From contig NW_025408668.1 in the NCBI RefSeq assembly GCF_020360975.1, positions 3,100,001-3,164,000 on the forward strand: a DNA stretch of 64,000 bases. The letters are read 5' to 3'. Positions 52,260-64,000 of the stretch are shown in pieces. Source of the DNA: Hirsutella rhossiliensis (taxonomy: Eukaryota; Ascomycota; Sordariomycetes; Hypocreales; Ophiocordycipitaceae). Within the stretch, counting starts at the first letter, position 1, and each line of letters starts with the position of its first letter. The position numbers and the translations under genes were made by a program. The notes under the pieces were generated by a model. The model saw only the letters and a program-made list of their open reading frames with translations. It was not told the origin of the DNA and made no database searches.

Positions 52260-54931
52260 CTTGCGAAGCCCAAGGCCAGCCGCCGGTTGTGTGGACGGGC
52301 TAGGATTCGTCCTTAGCATCCCATGCTGCGTCAAGTCCGGTTCACATTGGGGCAAACTTTGCTGTGCCACACATACGCGCGGCCGGGGAGTTTCTGTTGC
52401 TGGGACCGACATTGACCGACAAAATGGGGCTGCGCTCCATCTCGATGGCAAGGAGAACGGGGTTTGGTCAAGGTGTTGTCACGAGTAAGAGGCGTCGGGT
52501 ATGAACATCGGAACGATAGAGAGATCGGGAGCAAGAGGAGCAGCAGATACAGATTTAGAAACGGGGGCTATTTAGCTTTGCCTGATGTCGCCTGTGTTTT
52601 GGTTTGCACCTTGTGGCGTTTGCAGATGGACCAAGTAAAAGAAGTCACAACCCCGAAATAGAATGCGGAGTCGTTTGCTTGTCTGGTGTTCCCCACTCAG
52701 CCATCGTTCACAGCCACAAAGCATTGGAAAACACCAGAGATGAATCGAGGCGGACTGGCCAAGCGGTTGAGGGTGGGGAGGAGACGACAAGACGTCGCAT
52801 TTCATGACCCTTTTCTTTCCCTCTTGTCGCACATTTTGGCAACGGGCCACGATCGTTGCCCTGGGAGGATGGGAGACTAGCGATGACAGAGGACTGGGGA
52901 ATACTGTACAAATGTTGGGGGCCACGATCGCCGCCGTGCATGTACTCCGCCCTGGACGCGTGGATGATGATGGAATGCGTGACGAGGACATGAGGGGTAG
53001 CCTACAATGCTGAGGTGTCAGAGTCCCTGGGATATTGGGCAGAAACAAGAGAGGGTAAAAAAACCAGATGGAAAAGAGGATTCAGCTGCAAGTCGGCGAC
53101 GACTTCGTCTCCCGATCTGCAAGCCGGCGGACGGACGTGTTTTGGCCCGACGAGCAGGAAGAGCGAATAGTCTTTTCGTGTATGACAGAATCCGCGATGT
53201 TTCGCGTGCTTTTAGAGTCCCAACTGGTCGAAGAGGAAACGGACAGGAGCTTTATTTCGAGAATAGATGGAACTGAATAGGGAGCGAGTCATGCCATGTA
53301 TCTATCACGACTGACTCTCCGCCAGCGAGTATGTGCGTTAGCGCGCTTAAATAAGGCGAGGCAGTCTTGGGCAACGTCGTGTGCCACGACAGCAGAGCTG
53401 TTGAGGACGCTGGTCAATAATACTAGCTGCCCCGAATAAATGGATGATTGGGTACCCTTGACAGCCCATTGAAAGAGCCTGAACGGAGCCCGAAGGACGC
53501 GGAAGAGTGACGACTGACTGCTTCCATCGGCATTTGAGGGAGCGTTTTGAAGAGCATTGTCAGAGGGGGGTGATCCGGGGAGGGGGGGACACTCAGCCCT
53601 GGCCCCATGTTATGATGATTGTCCCCCCTTTCCTCTTCTCCCCATGTCGAGGGCGGCTTGGCTTCAAAGGTCGTCTCCGCTTTGCTTGTCCGGGGCCCTC
53701 GCCGATGCCAAGCCGCGCGAAACTGGGCTAGCATCCCTCTGACAGAGAGTTTAACGATTGCCTAGACGTGGAAGACGTCAAATGCTCGCTCTCATGTTAT
53801 TTGCATATTGCATTTAGCTTGCCAAACCACCAAATATAGTCGACGTAAGTCGAGCTTACGTCTTGTCCGGCCGACTAATACGCTATGGTTGACCAGGAGC
53901 TCGGCCGAGTGCTCCGCTACCCACCCCGCGCTGACTTGAATAATTACCTGCCTGGATCCAGAGTCGGGCATTTCCTGGAATGGGTCTAGCATGGGGTCCG
54001 GTCCATGAAAGACAAGACGAAGGACGGTGTAGTGTAAGAGAGCCAAAAAAGGGCAGCCCTCCAAGCTTGGGATTTGAGCAAGGAACCCTTGCCTTTCCTC
54101 ATGCGTACATAAATAGTCCTCTCCGGCTTTTTGGGCGCAAGAAGGTAGCCGGCCCAAACGGCGCGAGTCGCCGGTGCGGAGTTGCCAAGAGTTGACCTCA
54201 ATCAGAGTAAGTTCAAACATGCGCGCTCCAGGAGCCGATGCATTACTACAGGTATTCCTTAGGCTTCATGACAAGAGTGTTATCTTAAATATAGTATCAT
54301 GGCTGTGAGTGAGGGAAGCGCAAAGTCACACTTTCCTCTCCCTTCCGTCAGGTAGCAAGTTGAGACGAGACACGCACTCGAACAAAGCCACCCTTGACCG
54401 CATCGGCTCAGCTACGAAAGTACCTGCAGCGACTGAGTTGTGCTGGATGCATGTAGATCCCTCATTCCTTTTTACATTCAGTGCAAGAAACAGTGACGTA
54501 TGCTCGCTAGACCGACTGACGATGGCAGCAGGGATGCCTTCACCCCCTGGCTTCTCCTCTCGGCATTGAACCGCCCCCAACCCAAAGCATACCCCTAGAG
54601 GCATACAAAGGACCCTTCCCTGCACGGCTCCGTAGATTGCAAGGGCAGCATGCACACATGCCTACCAAGTACATATAACAAGCCTCACCCGCGTCCATCG
54701 ACTGCTGTCCGAAACCTGCTCTCCGCAATCATTGTCAACCCTTCCATGTTCATATTTTAAACCTTTCATTCTTCTACATTACTTCAGCTGTCTCAGGTCC
54801 CCCGAAGACGATATTACTGTCCCATTGACCTTGAAGCACCGCGCCGGGTTCTCTCCTATCGACGACGCTCCTACCATAGTCACTCATCTACAACAAGCAC
54901 CACCATTGTATCTCAAAGGCACCCGTCCATC
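52260..54931. other. 2.7-kb intergenic region
   Basis: Short frames only. A 142-codon minus-strand frame (54220-53792, ATG) was considered but has no family feature. The segment just before the next gene has pyrimidine-rich, promoter-like sequence. Confidence 0.45.
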
Positions 54932-55724
54932 ATGTACACTGGACAGAAGATCGCCTTAGCCATTGCGCCATTCCTGCTCGCCGCCCAGGCCCTGGACGTC
55001 CCCAACGCCTGTAGGGCCATGTGCGCTCCCATCGATGATCTCGAAAGGAGGTGCGACGCCCGCGATGGCCCCAACGAGCAGACCGACGAGACAAATTGCA
55101 TCTGCGCCGACACCGCCGTCGTGCGCACAATTTTCCCCCTCTGCATGGACTGCATCCGCCAAAATCCCGCCACGAATCGGGGCAACAATGACGATGCTGA
55201 TGCTGAGGATATCAGGGGTAAGCTTTTTGTCCCATTGCATTGGCTCTCTCCCCTTGGTTCCTCGATATGGCCCCTTTATTACGTTTGACGGCGACTTGGA
55301 AGCCCAAATGAAGAGAGATACACACAAGGATGATCAAGGAGCGGGAATGAGCTCTACAAAGCCACTTCCAAGCCACTTCCAGGCCGATGGCTACTGACGG
55401 GCGACTCTAGACGCCCAAACCTTCCTGTCCAGATGCGGTGCCGTTAGCACCGCGCGATACAGCCCAGCGGCCACGAGTGTCATTCAGAGCATCAGTGCCT
55501 CTGGTACCTCCCAGGCGACTCGGACCGGCGGTCCCCAGGCCACCGGAAGCACAGGAAGCGGTTCCAGCGGAGGCGCAACGGCATCGGCCAGCGGCAGCCG
55601 CCCTACCGCCAGCTCCCAGCGCAGTGGCGCCTCGGGCGTGCAGTTGTTTGGTGGCGTCTCTGCCGCCGGCGCCTTGTATGTCGCCGGCGCTTTTGTCGCC
55701 GGAGGTCTGTTGATGTTGTGCTGA
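54932..55724 (+). CDS. Small cysteine-rich, probably GPI-anchored surface protein
   Basis: Two exons, 54932-55217 and 55411-55724, joined over a 193-bp intron (GTAAGC...GACTCTAG); 199 aa. The signal peptide is at residues 1-20 (KIALAIAPFLLAAQA). The domain from about 21 to 120 has at least eight cysteines: NACRAMCAPIDDLERRC, TNCICADTAVVRT, LCMDCIRQNPATN and later FLSRCGAV. A Ser/Thr/Gly-rich stalk follows (about 130-175), then a hydrophobic tail (SAAGALYVAGAFVAGGLLML), the usual signal for GPI attachment at a small residue before it. The cysteine pattern resembles a widespread Pezizomycotina family of unknown function; it is not a clear CFEM domain. The intron is long for this genome, so a further small exon cannot be excluded. 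Confidence 0.8.
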
Positions 55725-56649
55725 TGGAAAAAACACTGCTTCGTCTTGAGACTGGTTGTGCCGTATGCACACTGGATCCGTTACGATACCATGACCTCAT
55801 TGACTTTGCCAAAAGACCTTGCCAGAGATGGAGTGCCTGTCTGCTTGAATATAAGGGTTGAAGTGTGGACGCTGCAATGACAAAGCCGGCAAGGCTCCGC
55901 CCCCCTTTACGAGTCTTGCGCTTTTTTTGACTTGAATCAATGCTTTCCAATATTAGGTTCTCGAATCTGTTCATGAACTGCGTTGTAAAAGGTGATTTGG
56001 GAGATAGAAGACAATGCCCCTAGTGAAGGGCTCGCGAACGGGAATATGAGGTTCGTCCCCTTCCATGTTTAACAAAAACAGGCGACAAATTATCCAGGAC
56101 AACTTCGGAGTGGTTTGTTCTCGGGACATAAATCAAAGGCTTTTCCAATCTCTGATGCCGCTGTTGAAACTTAACGAGTACTTCAACTCTGTGTATGTCC
56201 CACTCGGTTCTCCAGAGGAGAAGACGAATTTGTTTCCGTACAACTTAGTGGATTGATGGCTTGACTATCTGTGGTCAAAGTCATGCGCTTACGCACGCTC
56301 TGCTATGTCTGAGTCCTCCATCATGCCAAGGGCCAGTTCTCAGACAACAACTGGCAACACGAATGCGACTCTCTACCCCCGAACTTTTCCCCTAGAGCCG
56401 TGAATGCGTTCTTGATTCTCTCTCATCTCCGAGTGCATGAGCTCGAACCCGTCATCCTGATTCGTGTGCACCGGAGAATGAGGGATTCTCTCAAGTCCAG
56501 GAGGCACAGGGGGGCAATGCACGAACGCACGGTGATGTGGCTCACGCCTGGTGTATGCCCCCCATGATCCGGCAAAAGACGAAGAATCAAATGACAAAGA
56601 CAAAGGAAAAGAAAGCCTCTTCCGATAGGCGTCATGGTGCCGCAAGGGA
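55725..56649. other. Convergent intergenic region, 0.9 kb
   Basis: Only 3' flanks expected; the short frame at 56065-56256 has no support. Confidence 0.5.
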
Positions 56650-59364
56650 TCAGAGACCTTGATAGTCAAAGGCACCCGGAAACAGCTCGGCTGCCCAAGC
56701 TGGAATTAGTGGAATCCCGGCATCTTCATCGAGGCCGAACGCCGTATCCTCCGCCATTACCAAACCCGTCGGTTCCTCGACGTATTGGTGATTCCTAGTC
56801 ATATAACCAATGCCAGCCAAGAAAGGAGTGCCAAAAGCGTCCAGTTTGGTACGCCAGAACAAGTAAATGCCACTCAGCACAGGAAGCAGTTCCCCGGGCA
56901 GGATCTCTGGCGGGAATCGGACCTCGTGACCGATGGTTGGCCACCCAAGACTCATCTGGCGCTCGCGGTTTGTGACGATGCGTATGCCCCAGCCGCCGGC
57001 CGCGGGGGGTGCGACGAATACAAGGATGATGCGTTCGCCGTTCTGGCCATCAATGGAAAACGTGTCTGCGTGGTCTCCAAGGGCGGCACCAATGCGGCGA
57101 GACGAGCCGTCGTGGTAGTCGACCTGGAAGCACAGCGGGCTCACGGATGCGTGAATGGCGGTAATTCTCGCCAGCTCTTCCTCGGACTTGCCCAGGATGA
57201 GCACCTCCCCGTGCAAAAAATCGCGGCTCTGGTCTCCTGTGAGCACGGGTTTGCAGAGGCGCATGTCGGCCGGCGGCGGCTCCGGTCTCCACGTGAGCTG
57301 GCACGGATCAAACTCATGATCGGCCCACCGCAGGTCTATGACGCGGCTGATGTCGGGACAGTTGAGTACCGTCATGGGCGTGTGTATGAGGTCCACGTGG
57401 GCCACAATGCCTCGGATGGTGCGGCGCTTGGTCGACAGGCCGACGACGAAACTGTCGGCGTCGACGTGTACCATGCGGCTCTCCTTGGTCTCGTGGCCCA
57501 GCCGGATGCGGTCTCCCGTGGCGAGGTGAACCTCAAGGCCAACAATACGACGCTCGTAGTCGTACCGCGGTGCCAGATTCAACTGTGATGCCCGACATGA
57601 GGCCAGGGTTTGTCCGCCCGGAATCACGTCGGACTCTTCGTCGTCCTCGTCGTACCGTTGCGCTTCTTCTTCGTCCACGTCTTCTCCGACGTCCATTTCC
57701 TCTCCGTCATCGCCAAGCACCGGCAATGGTTCCGGATCGTCCAGTTCTTGCCCCTTTTCAGACTCGTCGTCTTGATCTTCTGGGACCTCCTCGTCCGGTT
57801 CAGGAGACTCGCGCACGTTTTCTTTGCTTCTGAATTCGTGGTGGTGGATGAAAAAGGTAAAACCCGTCACCCAGTCATTCCTGGGAATCTTCACCACTTC
57901 ACAACGTGCCTTGCGCTCACAACGGGGGTCGTCTTCCTTGTAGCGGTGAGCAAAGGACTCCATCCAGTCATTCTGGAGGATGTCAATGGCGGCCAGAGTT
58001 CCCAGGTCGGTCCAGACAATCATCAGACTCGGCTCGATTGTCGTGAGTTCCGGCAAGTTATTCAGAAGCGTCGGTGTGTATATCGACCTTTTCAGAGGTT
58101 CGGGAAACACGAGACAGCCGGATCTTTGCATGGAGACCTTCTCAAGCTGGGGAATGAGCGCTCTGAGGTTGACATTCTTGCCAGCCCGCATGAACTCATA
58201 CTCCCTGGCAAGAACGGGACACTGGTCTTCCCAAATGCGTCGGCGGTTGGAGAGCCCATGCATCTGGGTCTTCCCCGACAGCTTGCTGGCCCCCCAAAGA
58301 TCTTTGAAGACTTGCGCCCAGTCGACTGGGCCTTGTCTCTCGTAGCGCCCTGGTTCAATGAGGCCGCGCAGAAACGGCATATCCTTGAAGAGGCGTATCT
58401 TCCAGGATGTGTTGGTGAGGTGGCAGTTTGCTGCCATCGCCGAGGCCCTTCTCCACTGCATCAACGTCACAACGTCCATCTGGGATGCTATCATGGCTAG
58501 CACCTCCGCACTTAGGCGGGTGAATGGATCAGAGTATCTGACCGTGAAGACCCTGCTTGGGTACTGGTATCCGTGCGAGTCTTGAAGGCGCGGGAGTGCG
58601 GCGAGATAGACGTCGAGGGGCTTTATGGCCACGGGGGACATGGCAAGGTGCTCCAGGCCCGAAAGGAACGGAACAAAACTCCAAGCATCGAGTTTATCGG
58701 TTCCTTCGTAGCCGATGTTAAGTTTTGTCCACGTTCTGCTGCTATCCTCGTCATTGCTCAAGGACGACAGAGCATCGTGCAGTATCTCCTTGTCAAGCTC
58801 CGGCACACCCACATATGTGCGGAGAAGCTCGTAGCAGTCTTCATGGAAAGGCACCCAGTAAGGATGCCCTTCGCAGCGGTAGTATCTAGTATCGCCGTTT
58901 CAGATATGCTCCGAATTCTTCGCGTCTCTTGCGGCCTTGACTTACGCTTTGAGCGACAGACCGGTGGCAGTCTCGAATGACGACTCTTCTTGGTCATCAT
59001 CTCCGGCAAGATCGGACAAGGTTACACTGGAGAAGTTGGCTGGTCAGAGTCTTGCCCTCACCAGTTTCACAGGTTGCCCTGGATACAAGTGAGTCTGGAT
59101 CGGGGTCACCTACTTGTAAGGGTACGTGCTGGCCGGGTCGTCTCCCAGCAGGCGTACGTGATTTAGCCAGAGTGTCTCCGTATTTCGATTTTCGAAGAAG
59201 TCATGGGCGACACCCTGTTCGTCGACTCTGCCACTTCTTTTGTCCACGGGCTGTCGTGGTACTTGTCGCGTCAGGAAGACGCCGCACAACGCACAGTCAA
59301 CCTTGTGGTACTGCCAAGTCTCTGGAATGACAGCACTCGAGAGATGAGATGGAGGTGCACTCAT
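56650..59364 (-). CDS. F-box protein with C-terminal conserved fungal domain, three exons
   Basis: Exons 59364-59114, 59026-58946 and 58885-56650; introns of 87 bp (GTAGGT...TCTCCAG) and 60 bp (GTAAGT...ATACTAG) keep frame; 855 aa. The start MSAPPSHLSSAVIPETWQ is followed by a Cys/His-containing opening (KVDCALCGVFL) and then YYRCEGHPYWVPFHEDCY, a module seen ahead of the F-box in many Sordariomycete proteins. The F-box is at about 229-275 (DPFTRLSAEVLAMIASQMD, LMQWRRASAMAAN). A strongly acidic stretch lies at about 475-545. The C-terminal 300 residues form a beta-rich domain (RRIVGLEVHLATGDRIRLG, GWGIRIVTNRERQMSLGWP). Probably an SCF adaptor with the C-terminal domain as receptor; substrate unknown. 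The first two exons are not covered by any long open frame. Confidence 0.82.
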
Positions 59365-60867
59365 TGCGGAAGTTTGAATCGAGACCCAAGTGCCGTGTGA
59401 AACGCAGGCCGGCGGCGGCAAGAACCAGACGTGTGAACGGTACCAGCCGAGATGAGTGGGTAAGCGAAGCAATAGAGAGGTTGAGAGCTTAGTGGAGGGC
59501 CCCGTGTAGCAAGGAGAGGTTGTTATCAGGGAAAGGGGTGCTGTTGTGGCAGAGAAAAGAGACCTAAGAGGAGGGTGGTGGAGGAGAGGGGAGGAAAAGG
59601 AAGAATGGAGGGGGCGGGCTGTTGTAGTTGAAGTAGGAGTTTCGTGCAAACGAGCTCTGGGACGTCCTGGTGATCAAGAGAGACGCAGCCAAAGAACAGC
59701 CCAGGGCCAATGAATTGGATGGAAAGTGGCAACCTTGTTGCTGGGGCTTCATTGGTCCAGGGGGGGGGAGTGACCGGCTGAACAGCTGCCAGCACACAAC
59801 AAGACAGCCCCGAACGCCAAACGACAAAGCACCTTTACTCGCGTCATGCCCGTTGTTTATTTTGTGTGCTTCTTCAAAAAACCTTTTGTGGAATCTCGTT
59901 CCTGTTGCCTGCCTCGAGGCCTGAGGCGCCCACGAGCGCTGTTTCTCCCCCCCCAGCGCTTTGAAAGACGCCGCAGAGACTCGCCACGCCCGACCTCCAC
60001 CCTCTTCTCGCATGGTTCTGCCAGGTTTCTTGCTAGGCGGACGTGATTCTGTCCTTTGACCGCGGCCGGGATGTGGCTCTGGTTGCCCGTTCGGCTCCCA
60101 CCCCCGTCTCCCCCCAACGCGACGACAAAACATGCACGCGGGTTTTTGATTATCCTGGCTTCCACGCACCCCCTTTCGCGCCATTTTCCTGCGTCGCCAC
60201 GCTTGAATCTTGTTCAAGTTTCGAGCCACATGTTTCTCCGTCACCGTTTACTTGTTGCTGCACGTTGCTGACTTGATCCCTTTCAAAAGGGGCTCCCAGG
60301 TCTCGCACAGCTGCGGAACTCCAGCCACGAGAAAGAAATCGATTCGAAACGGCGCAGTTCGAAATGCAAACCGACGCTAAAAACAAGTGGACAGCGTGTG
60401 GATTCTACAGAGGTTGAACAAAGCCGGCGCTCTGCATACCTTTCCACCTCCCTTTGTGGTCACTGGGCTGGAAATTCTCGCCTGCCAACCAAGTAAAAGC
60501 ATTTGTAACAAGCATTTTTTGGTCTGTCGCGCTCTTGAACCGAAGCACCCATCCGGAGAGGGTAGATACCCCCCCCCGCCCTTTTGTTCGTGTCCTTTTC
60601 CACAAGGCTACGTGCTAATGTTCAGTCACTTTATGGAGGTAGAGAAGAATCTTTGGCAAGCAATAACGAGTTCACATTGTCCTATCTAAGCAAGCGGCCC
60701 GCTATCCCCCTCTGAGCCCGGAGAAGTGGCTGAGCCACCAAGCAGGATCGTGTTTGTTTTGTCCTATCTAAGCGAGCGTGCATTATCATGAGCATTATCA
60801 TGAGGTCCTCCGGCCAAGCATGAGCATTTACTATGGGATTCATCGATTAGTAGCCTTTATTAGGCTA
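59365..60867. other. 1.5-kb intergenic region
   Basis: Promoter of the three-exon F-box gene and 3' flank of the GLEYA gene. Homopolymer runs (G at about 59761, C at about 59950 and 60570) but no supported gene. Confidence 0.5.
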
Positions 60868-60969
60868 CTAATAGCCGCCAATCGGGGGTTGGGGCTTGGT
60901 GTACTTGGGGGGAGGGTGAGGGTGAGGGTGAGGGTGGGGTTGAGGGTGGGGTTGAGGGTGAGGGTGGGG

Positions 60970-61020
<51 letters not shown>

Positions 61021-62373
61021 AGGATGAGGGTGGGTGTTGGTGTGCTTGTGCTTGTGGTGATCAGCAGTCTTGGCCTTGTCGCCGTACGGGTTGCTGGCTT
61101 CGCAGTTCTCCGTGACGACGTAGCTGCCCTCGTTGCTGCCGGTCAGCTTCTTGCCGTCGGGAGCATAGATGTCGAGGTTCAGGTAGCCGGCGCCGTTGGT
61201 GTTGCCCCAGAGAATGCGGATGGGATAGTAGACACCGGCCTTGATATCCTTGTAGATGGTCTGCGGCTTGTTCTCGCCATACCAGAACTGAACAATATCG
61301 GCGTTCTCGCGGGTCGGATACTTAACATGTTTATCACCAAACCACATGAGGGTGACATCGTCAGACTTAGGCGAATAGAACTTGTACTTGCCACTCTGGC
61401 AGGCGAAGAGGAACGTCCGGTACTCCATGGCGGCGTTTGCGTAGGTCTTGTTTCTGGCGTCCGAGATGAGCGCAATGTCGGTGACGACGCCGGACTCAAG
61501 AGGCTTCTGTTTCAGGAAGTATCTGAGGTCAAACGACTTGTAGCTGCTGCTGAAGTCCTTGATGAAGGGGTTCGAATAGCGGTTGAACTTCACACCGGGC
61601 TTGCCGCAAGTGGGAGTAGCACAAGGCTTCCTCGTCGGTGTCGGGTAGTGCGTCGGCTTGATGGGCGTGGGCCTGTGGCAGCTCTCGCACTGGAGCCTAT
61701 CGACCTGCCGGATGAGGGCCTTGAGGGTGGCCTTGATACGGCGGACGTCATCCTTGCAGCCCGTGGGGCCGTGCTGGAAGCCGAAGTCGCCGTGGTTGCC
61801 CCCGTGGCCGTGGTTGCCACCGTGGCCGTTGTTGCCGACTCCGCCGTGGTTGCCGTCTCCGCCGTGGTTGCCACCGTGGCCGTTGTTGCCGTCTCCGCCG
61901 TGGTTGCCGCCATGGCCGTGGTTGCCGCCGTGGCCGTGGTTGCCACCGTGGCCGTTGTTGCCGTCTCCGCCGTGGTTGCCGCCGTGGCCGTGGTTGCCAC
62001 CGTGGCCGTTGTTGCCGTCTCCGCCGTGGTTGCCGCCGTGGCCGTGGTTGCCGGCTCCGCCGTAGTTGCCGACTCCGCCGTGGTCGCCGCCGTGGCCGTG
62101 GTTGCCACCGTGGCCGTTGTTGCCGTCTCCGCCGTTGTTGCCGTCTCCGCCGTTGTTGCCGTCTCCGCCGTGGTTGCCGGCTCCACCGTGGTTGTCCCCT
62201 TGGCCTTGGTCGTTCCCGTAACCATAGCCACCCGCCTGGATATCGTGGGCTTCGTTCATCTCTGGCGTCTCCTGGACGCCAACGGCCTGCTTGTCGGCGA
62301 CGGCCTGGCCCTCTTGGGTGAGGGCGAAGCCGTTGCCCACGAGGAGGGCGACTGCAGCAATGCTGAACTTCAT
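60868..62373 (-). CDS. Secreted GLEYA-domain protein with Gly/His/Asn-rich arm and (His-Pro)n tail
   Basis: 501 aa, single exon, ATG at 62373 (MKFSIAAVALLVGNGFALTQ, a signal peptide). An in-frame upstream start would disrupt the signal. Order: a short pro-like part; a low-complexity arm of GNHGGDGNNGHGG-type units of about 130 residues; a helical Cys-bearing piece (CKDDVRRIKATLKALI); a Pro/Thr linker; then a globular domain. That domain is GLEYA/PA14-like by its YKFYSPKSDDVTLMWFGDK, DIKAGVYYPIRILWGNTNGAG and LNLDIYAPDG motifs. GLEYA domains are fungal carbohydrate-binding modules of adhesins. The tail is a run of about 25 His-Pro pairs ending PKYTKPQPPIGGY. No GPI signal or membrane span, so probably released or wall-trapped. 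A TATAAA element is about 160 bp upstream (62532-62537). Confidence 0.83.
60917..61030 (+). repeat. Hexamer repeat GGTGAG coding (His-Pro)n on the minus strand
   Basis: About 19 units of GGTGAG with a few GGTGGG and GGTTGA variants. It resembles a degenerate telomere-type G-rich repeat, but is in frame within the GLEYA gene. Confidence 0.85.
61795..62195 (+). repeat. Coding minisatellite of the Gly/His/Asn arm
   Basis: Units built of GTGGTTGCC(A/G)CC and GTTGTTGCCGTCTCC alternate across about 400 bp, encoding GNHGG and GDGNNG on the minus strand. Confidence 0.8.
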
Positions 62374-64000
62374 TTTGCCGCGTTGGAAAAAAAGAGGTTG
62401 AAAACCTAACAATCAAAGACCAGTCGGGAAGATGTGGCTGATGCTAGATCTCAGGCTTTGCTGTGTCACTGAAGCGTGTGATGGTGAGCTGATGAGGAGA
62501 AGAGTTGGTTTGGGGGTCCGTCTGGGCTCACTTTATAGTCGGATGGCAACCTGTTCTGCTTCTTCTGTTCGACTCCATCCATCGATTACAAGACTCGGTC
62601 GAGTCCATTCTGTTCGACCTAGGTTACGCAGGGCATAGCTTTGCTGGAATGTCCCGACTAGTTCTGCTATGGAGGCTGGAATCCGCAGCCCAGGCGTCCA
62701 GGAGTAGCAGACAGCCTAAGGCTGGAGAAAGAGAGCGGCAGAGCCATATGGGCCAGCATGGTGTCGGTCCCGATGGTGCGGGAGGCGGGAAGCCGCTACT
62801 AGGAATTTGAACAAGAGCGGCAAGTTTCGAAAAGAGGAGAATCTTTCGTGGAAGCGGGGAATAGAGTGCTCACCAGAGACTCCCTTGACAAGATAGTGTC
62901 AAACAGAACAGCTACGCTAAGCCAAGCTGCCGGCCCAGTCGCCCTGGGGGAGCATTCCACTTTTGCCGTCGTAGCTTAGCACGCCAATCACTCTGGCAGC
63001 GCAAGTCTAGCTGGCATGCCGGTTGCCGGAGTGCGGCACGTGAAATATAGGAGGCTAGCTAGCTAGTCCTCGCTGCCGTGGCAGCAGCTAGTTTGAGTCG
63101 AGGCGAGGTGCTCTCTCCCTTCCCCTGGACTAGTCGTTCGTGCAGAGACAAAGGTCAAGACATGAACTCAAGACTAAACTCGGCGACAAGGTTAAGCTGC
63201 AACGTGCAAATAAACCACCATGACGTAAGTAGCCGCTATCTTCTCAGGTTTCTTGCTGGTTCGGAAGGGTCTTCACTTCAAGTCTGTCCATCTTTCAGAG
63301 ATGGGTTCCGTTTGACCCTTGGCCGGGGTTCTCAAACCGACTGTCTTTGCCCAAGCCCCGGCACAATCAGATTGAACCATTGCCACACCACTACCTTTTC
63401 ACTGCTTACATGCTGCAGCAGAAAATGTGTGCCCCTCTCGATACGTGTTCTTGCCCTTGAAGCCGCACCAGCAATGCAGCCGCAGAAGCTAGTTCCAGTT
63501 CACTCTTGGCCCAGTGCAGCGACGCCGTCGACGGCCTCTGCTGCGGGGATTGCCATTCCTGTGCTGGAGGCCACTGTCGCTCTATGCCACTGCAGACCTG
63601 GGGACAGGCTTGCAACGGGCTGGGCAACGATCAGAGATCTGTCGATTCACTGGCCATCTGAGATTCTGTCTCACTGAGGCCATGCCGTTTGGAGCGTTCA
63701 GCGTCGGCCTAAATTTCTCGTGACAAATGATGCGATTTCGGAACAAAGCATCCATGAGCTCACTTAATTTCGTCTTTCCGCAATGTCAATGGATGTCCAG
63801 TTGCTCTTGCGGCACCCGTTGATCGAGCGGCGTGGTGTGGCTAGCAACACTGGGCCTTTTCCCGGCCAACTCCATGTGCTCACTGCTTGAATCAGCCGAG
63901 TTGAGACATGGACCAAGTCTAGTACACCACTACCAGGTAGATAGGACAGCGACATTTATGCGGAGGCTCGAAAAGTTCAGACGACAGGAGTATTATGGTT
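62374..64000. other. 1.6-kb region to the window end
   Basis: Apart from the TATA-like box near 62535, only short frames; one plus-strand frame (63078-63677) has no protein-like features. A gene beyond the window edge cannot be excluded. Confidence 0.45.
62532..62537 (-). promoter_or_regulatory. TATA-like box of the GLEYA gene
   Basis: Minus strand reads TATAAA inside ACTATAAAGTG, about 160 bp before the ATG. Confidence 0.4.

Noticed and set aside
53792..54220. 142-codon minus-strand frame with ATG
   Set aside because: Reads somewhat like protein but has no recognisable domain, no promoter-like context and no splice partner; kept only as a remark.
60778..62409. 543-codon plus-strand open frame opposite the GLEYA gene
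   Set aside because: Val/Ala/Arg monotony mirrors the repeat on the real coding strand, which has a signal peptide and a globular domain.
1..64000. CRISPR arrays, prokaryote-type operons or ribosome-binding sites
   Set aside because: Introns, fungal families and spacing show eukaryotic nuclear DNA; no direct-repeat/spacer array is present.

Overview
This window is nuclear DNA of a filamentous ascomycete, most likely a Sordariomycete and possibly Hypocreales. The evidence is dense genes with short GT-AG introns (about 50-105 bp), a high-GC coding style, and fungal families such as Qcr10, Alg10, a Zn2Cys6 regulator, a GLEYA adhesin, F-box proteins and fungal Helitron and hAT elements. The placement to order is inference from protein style; nothing was searched.

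Layout. At 0.2-13.1 kb lies a housekeeping block: an Emp70/TM9 nonaspanin, Mediator subunit Med4, complex III subunit Qcr10, the ER glucosyltransferase Alg10, a small conserved fungal protein, a CHIP-type TPR/U-box ubiquitin ligase and an F-box protein. At 14.7-17.6 kb are a possibly decayed unknown gene and a secreted collagen-like protein with about 147 unbroken Gly-X-Y triplets. At 17.6-24.9 kb is an accessory stretch: a gene-poor segment, a complete-ended but coding-dead hAT transposon (19679-22768, perfect 8-bp target duplication) and the wreck of a fungal protein kinase gene starting 6 bp beyond the duplication. At 24.9-28.1 kb are a quinone-oxidoreductase-like enzyme and a single-pass membrane protein. 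A 4.4-kb gene desert follows.

At 32.6-39.4 kb is a Helitron Rep-helicase relic on the minus strand, broken by frameshifts, with an internal 124-149-bp tandem repeat and a decayed plus-strand reading frame beyond its 5' end (to about 41.3 kb). At 44-52.3 kb are a large ankyrin protein, a Zn2Cys6 transcription factor whose finger is split by an intron, and mitochondrial dihydroorotate dehydrogenase. At 54.9-62.4 kb are a small GPI-anchored cysteine-rich protein, a three-exon F-box protein and a secreted GLEYA-domain protein with Gly/His/Asn-rich and (His-Pro)n low-complexity arms.

The housekeeping genes serve unrelated processes (secretory pathway, transcription, respiration, N-glycosylation, protein quality control, pyrimidine synthesis). 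The less usual content is three cell-surface or secreted proteins (collagen-like, GPI-anchored, GLEYA) set among transposon debris. Exon structures were worked out by hand from splice signals and protein continuity; no RNA evidence was available.
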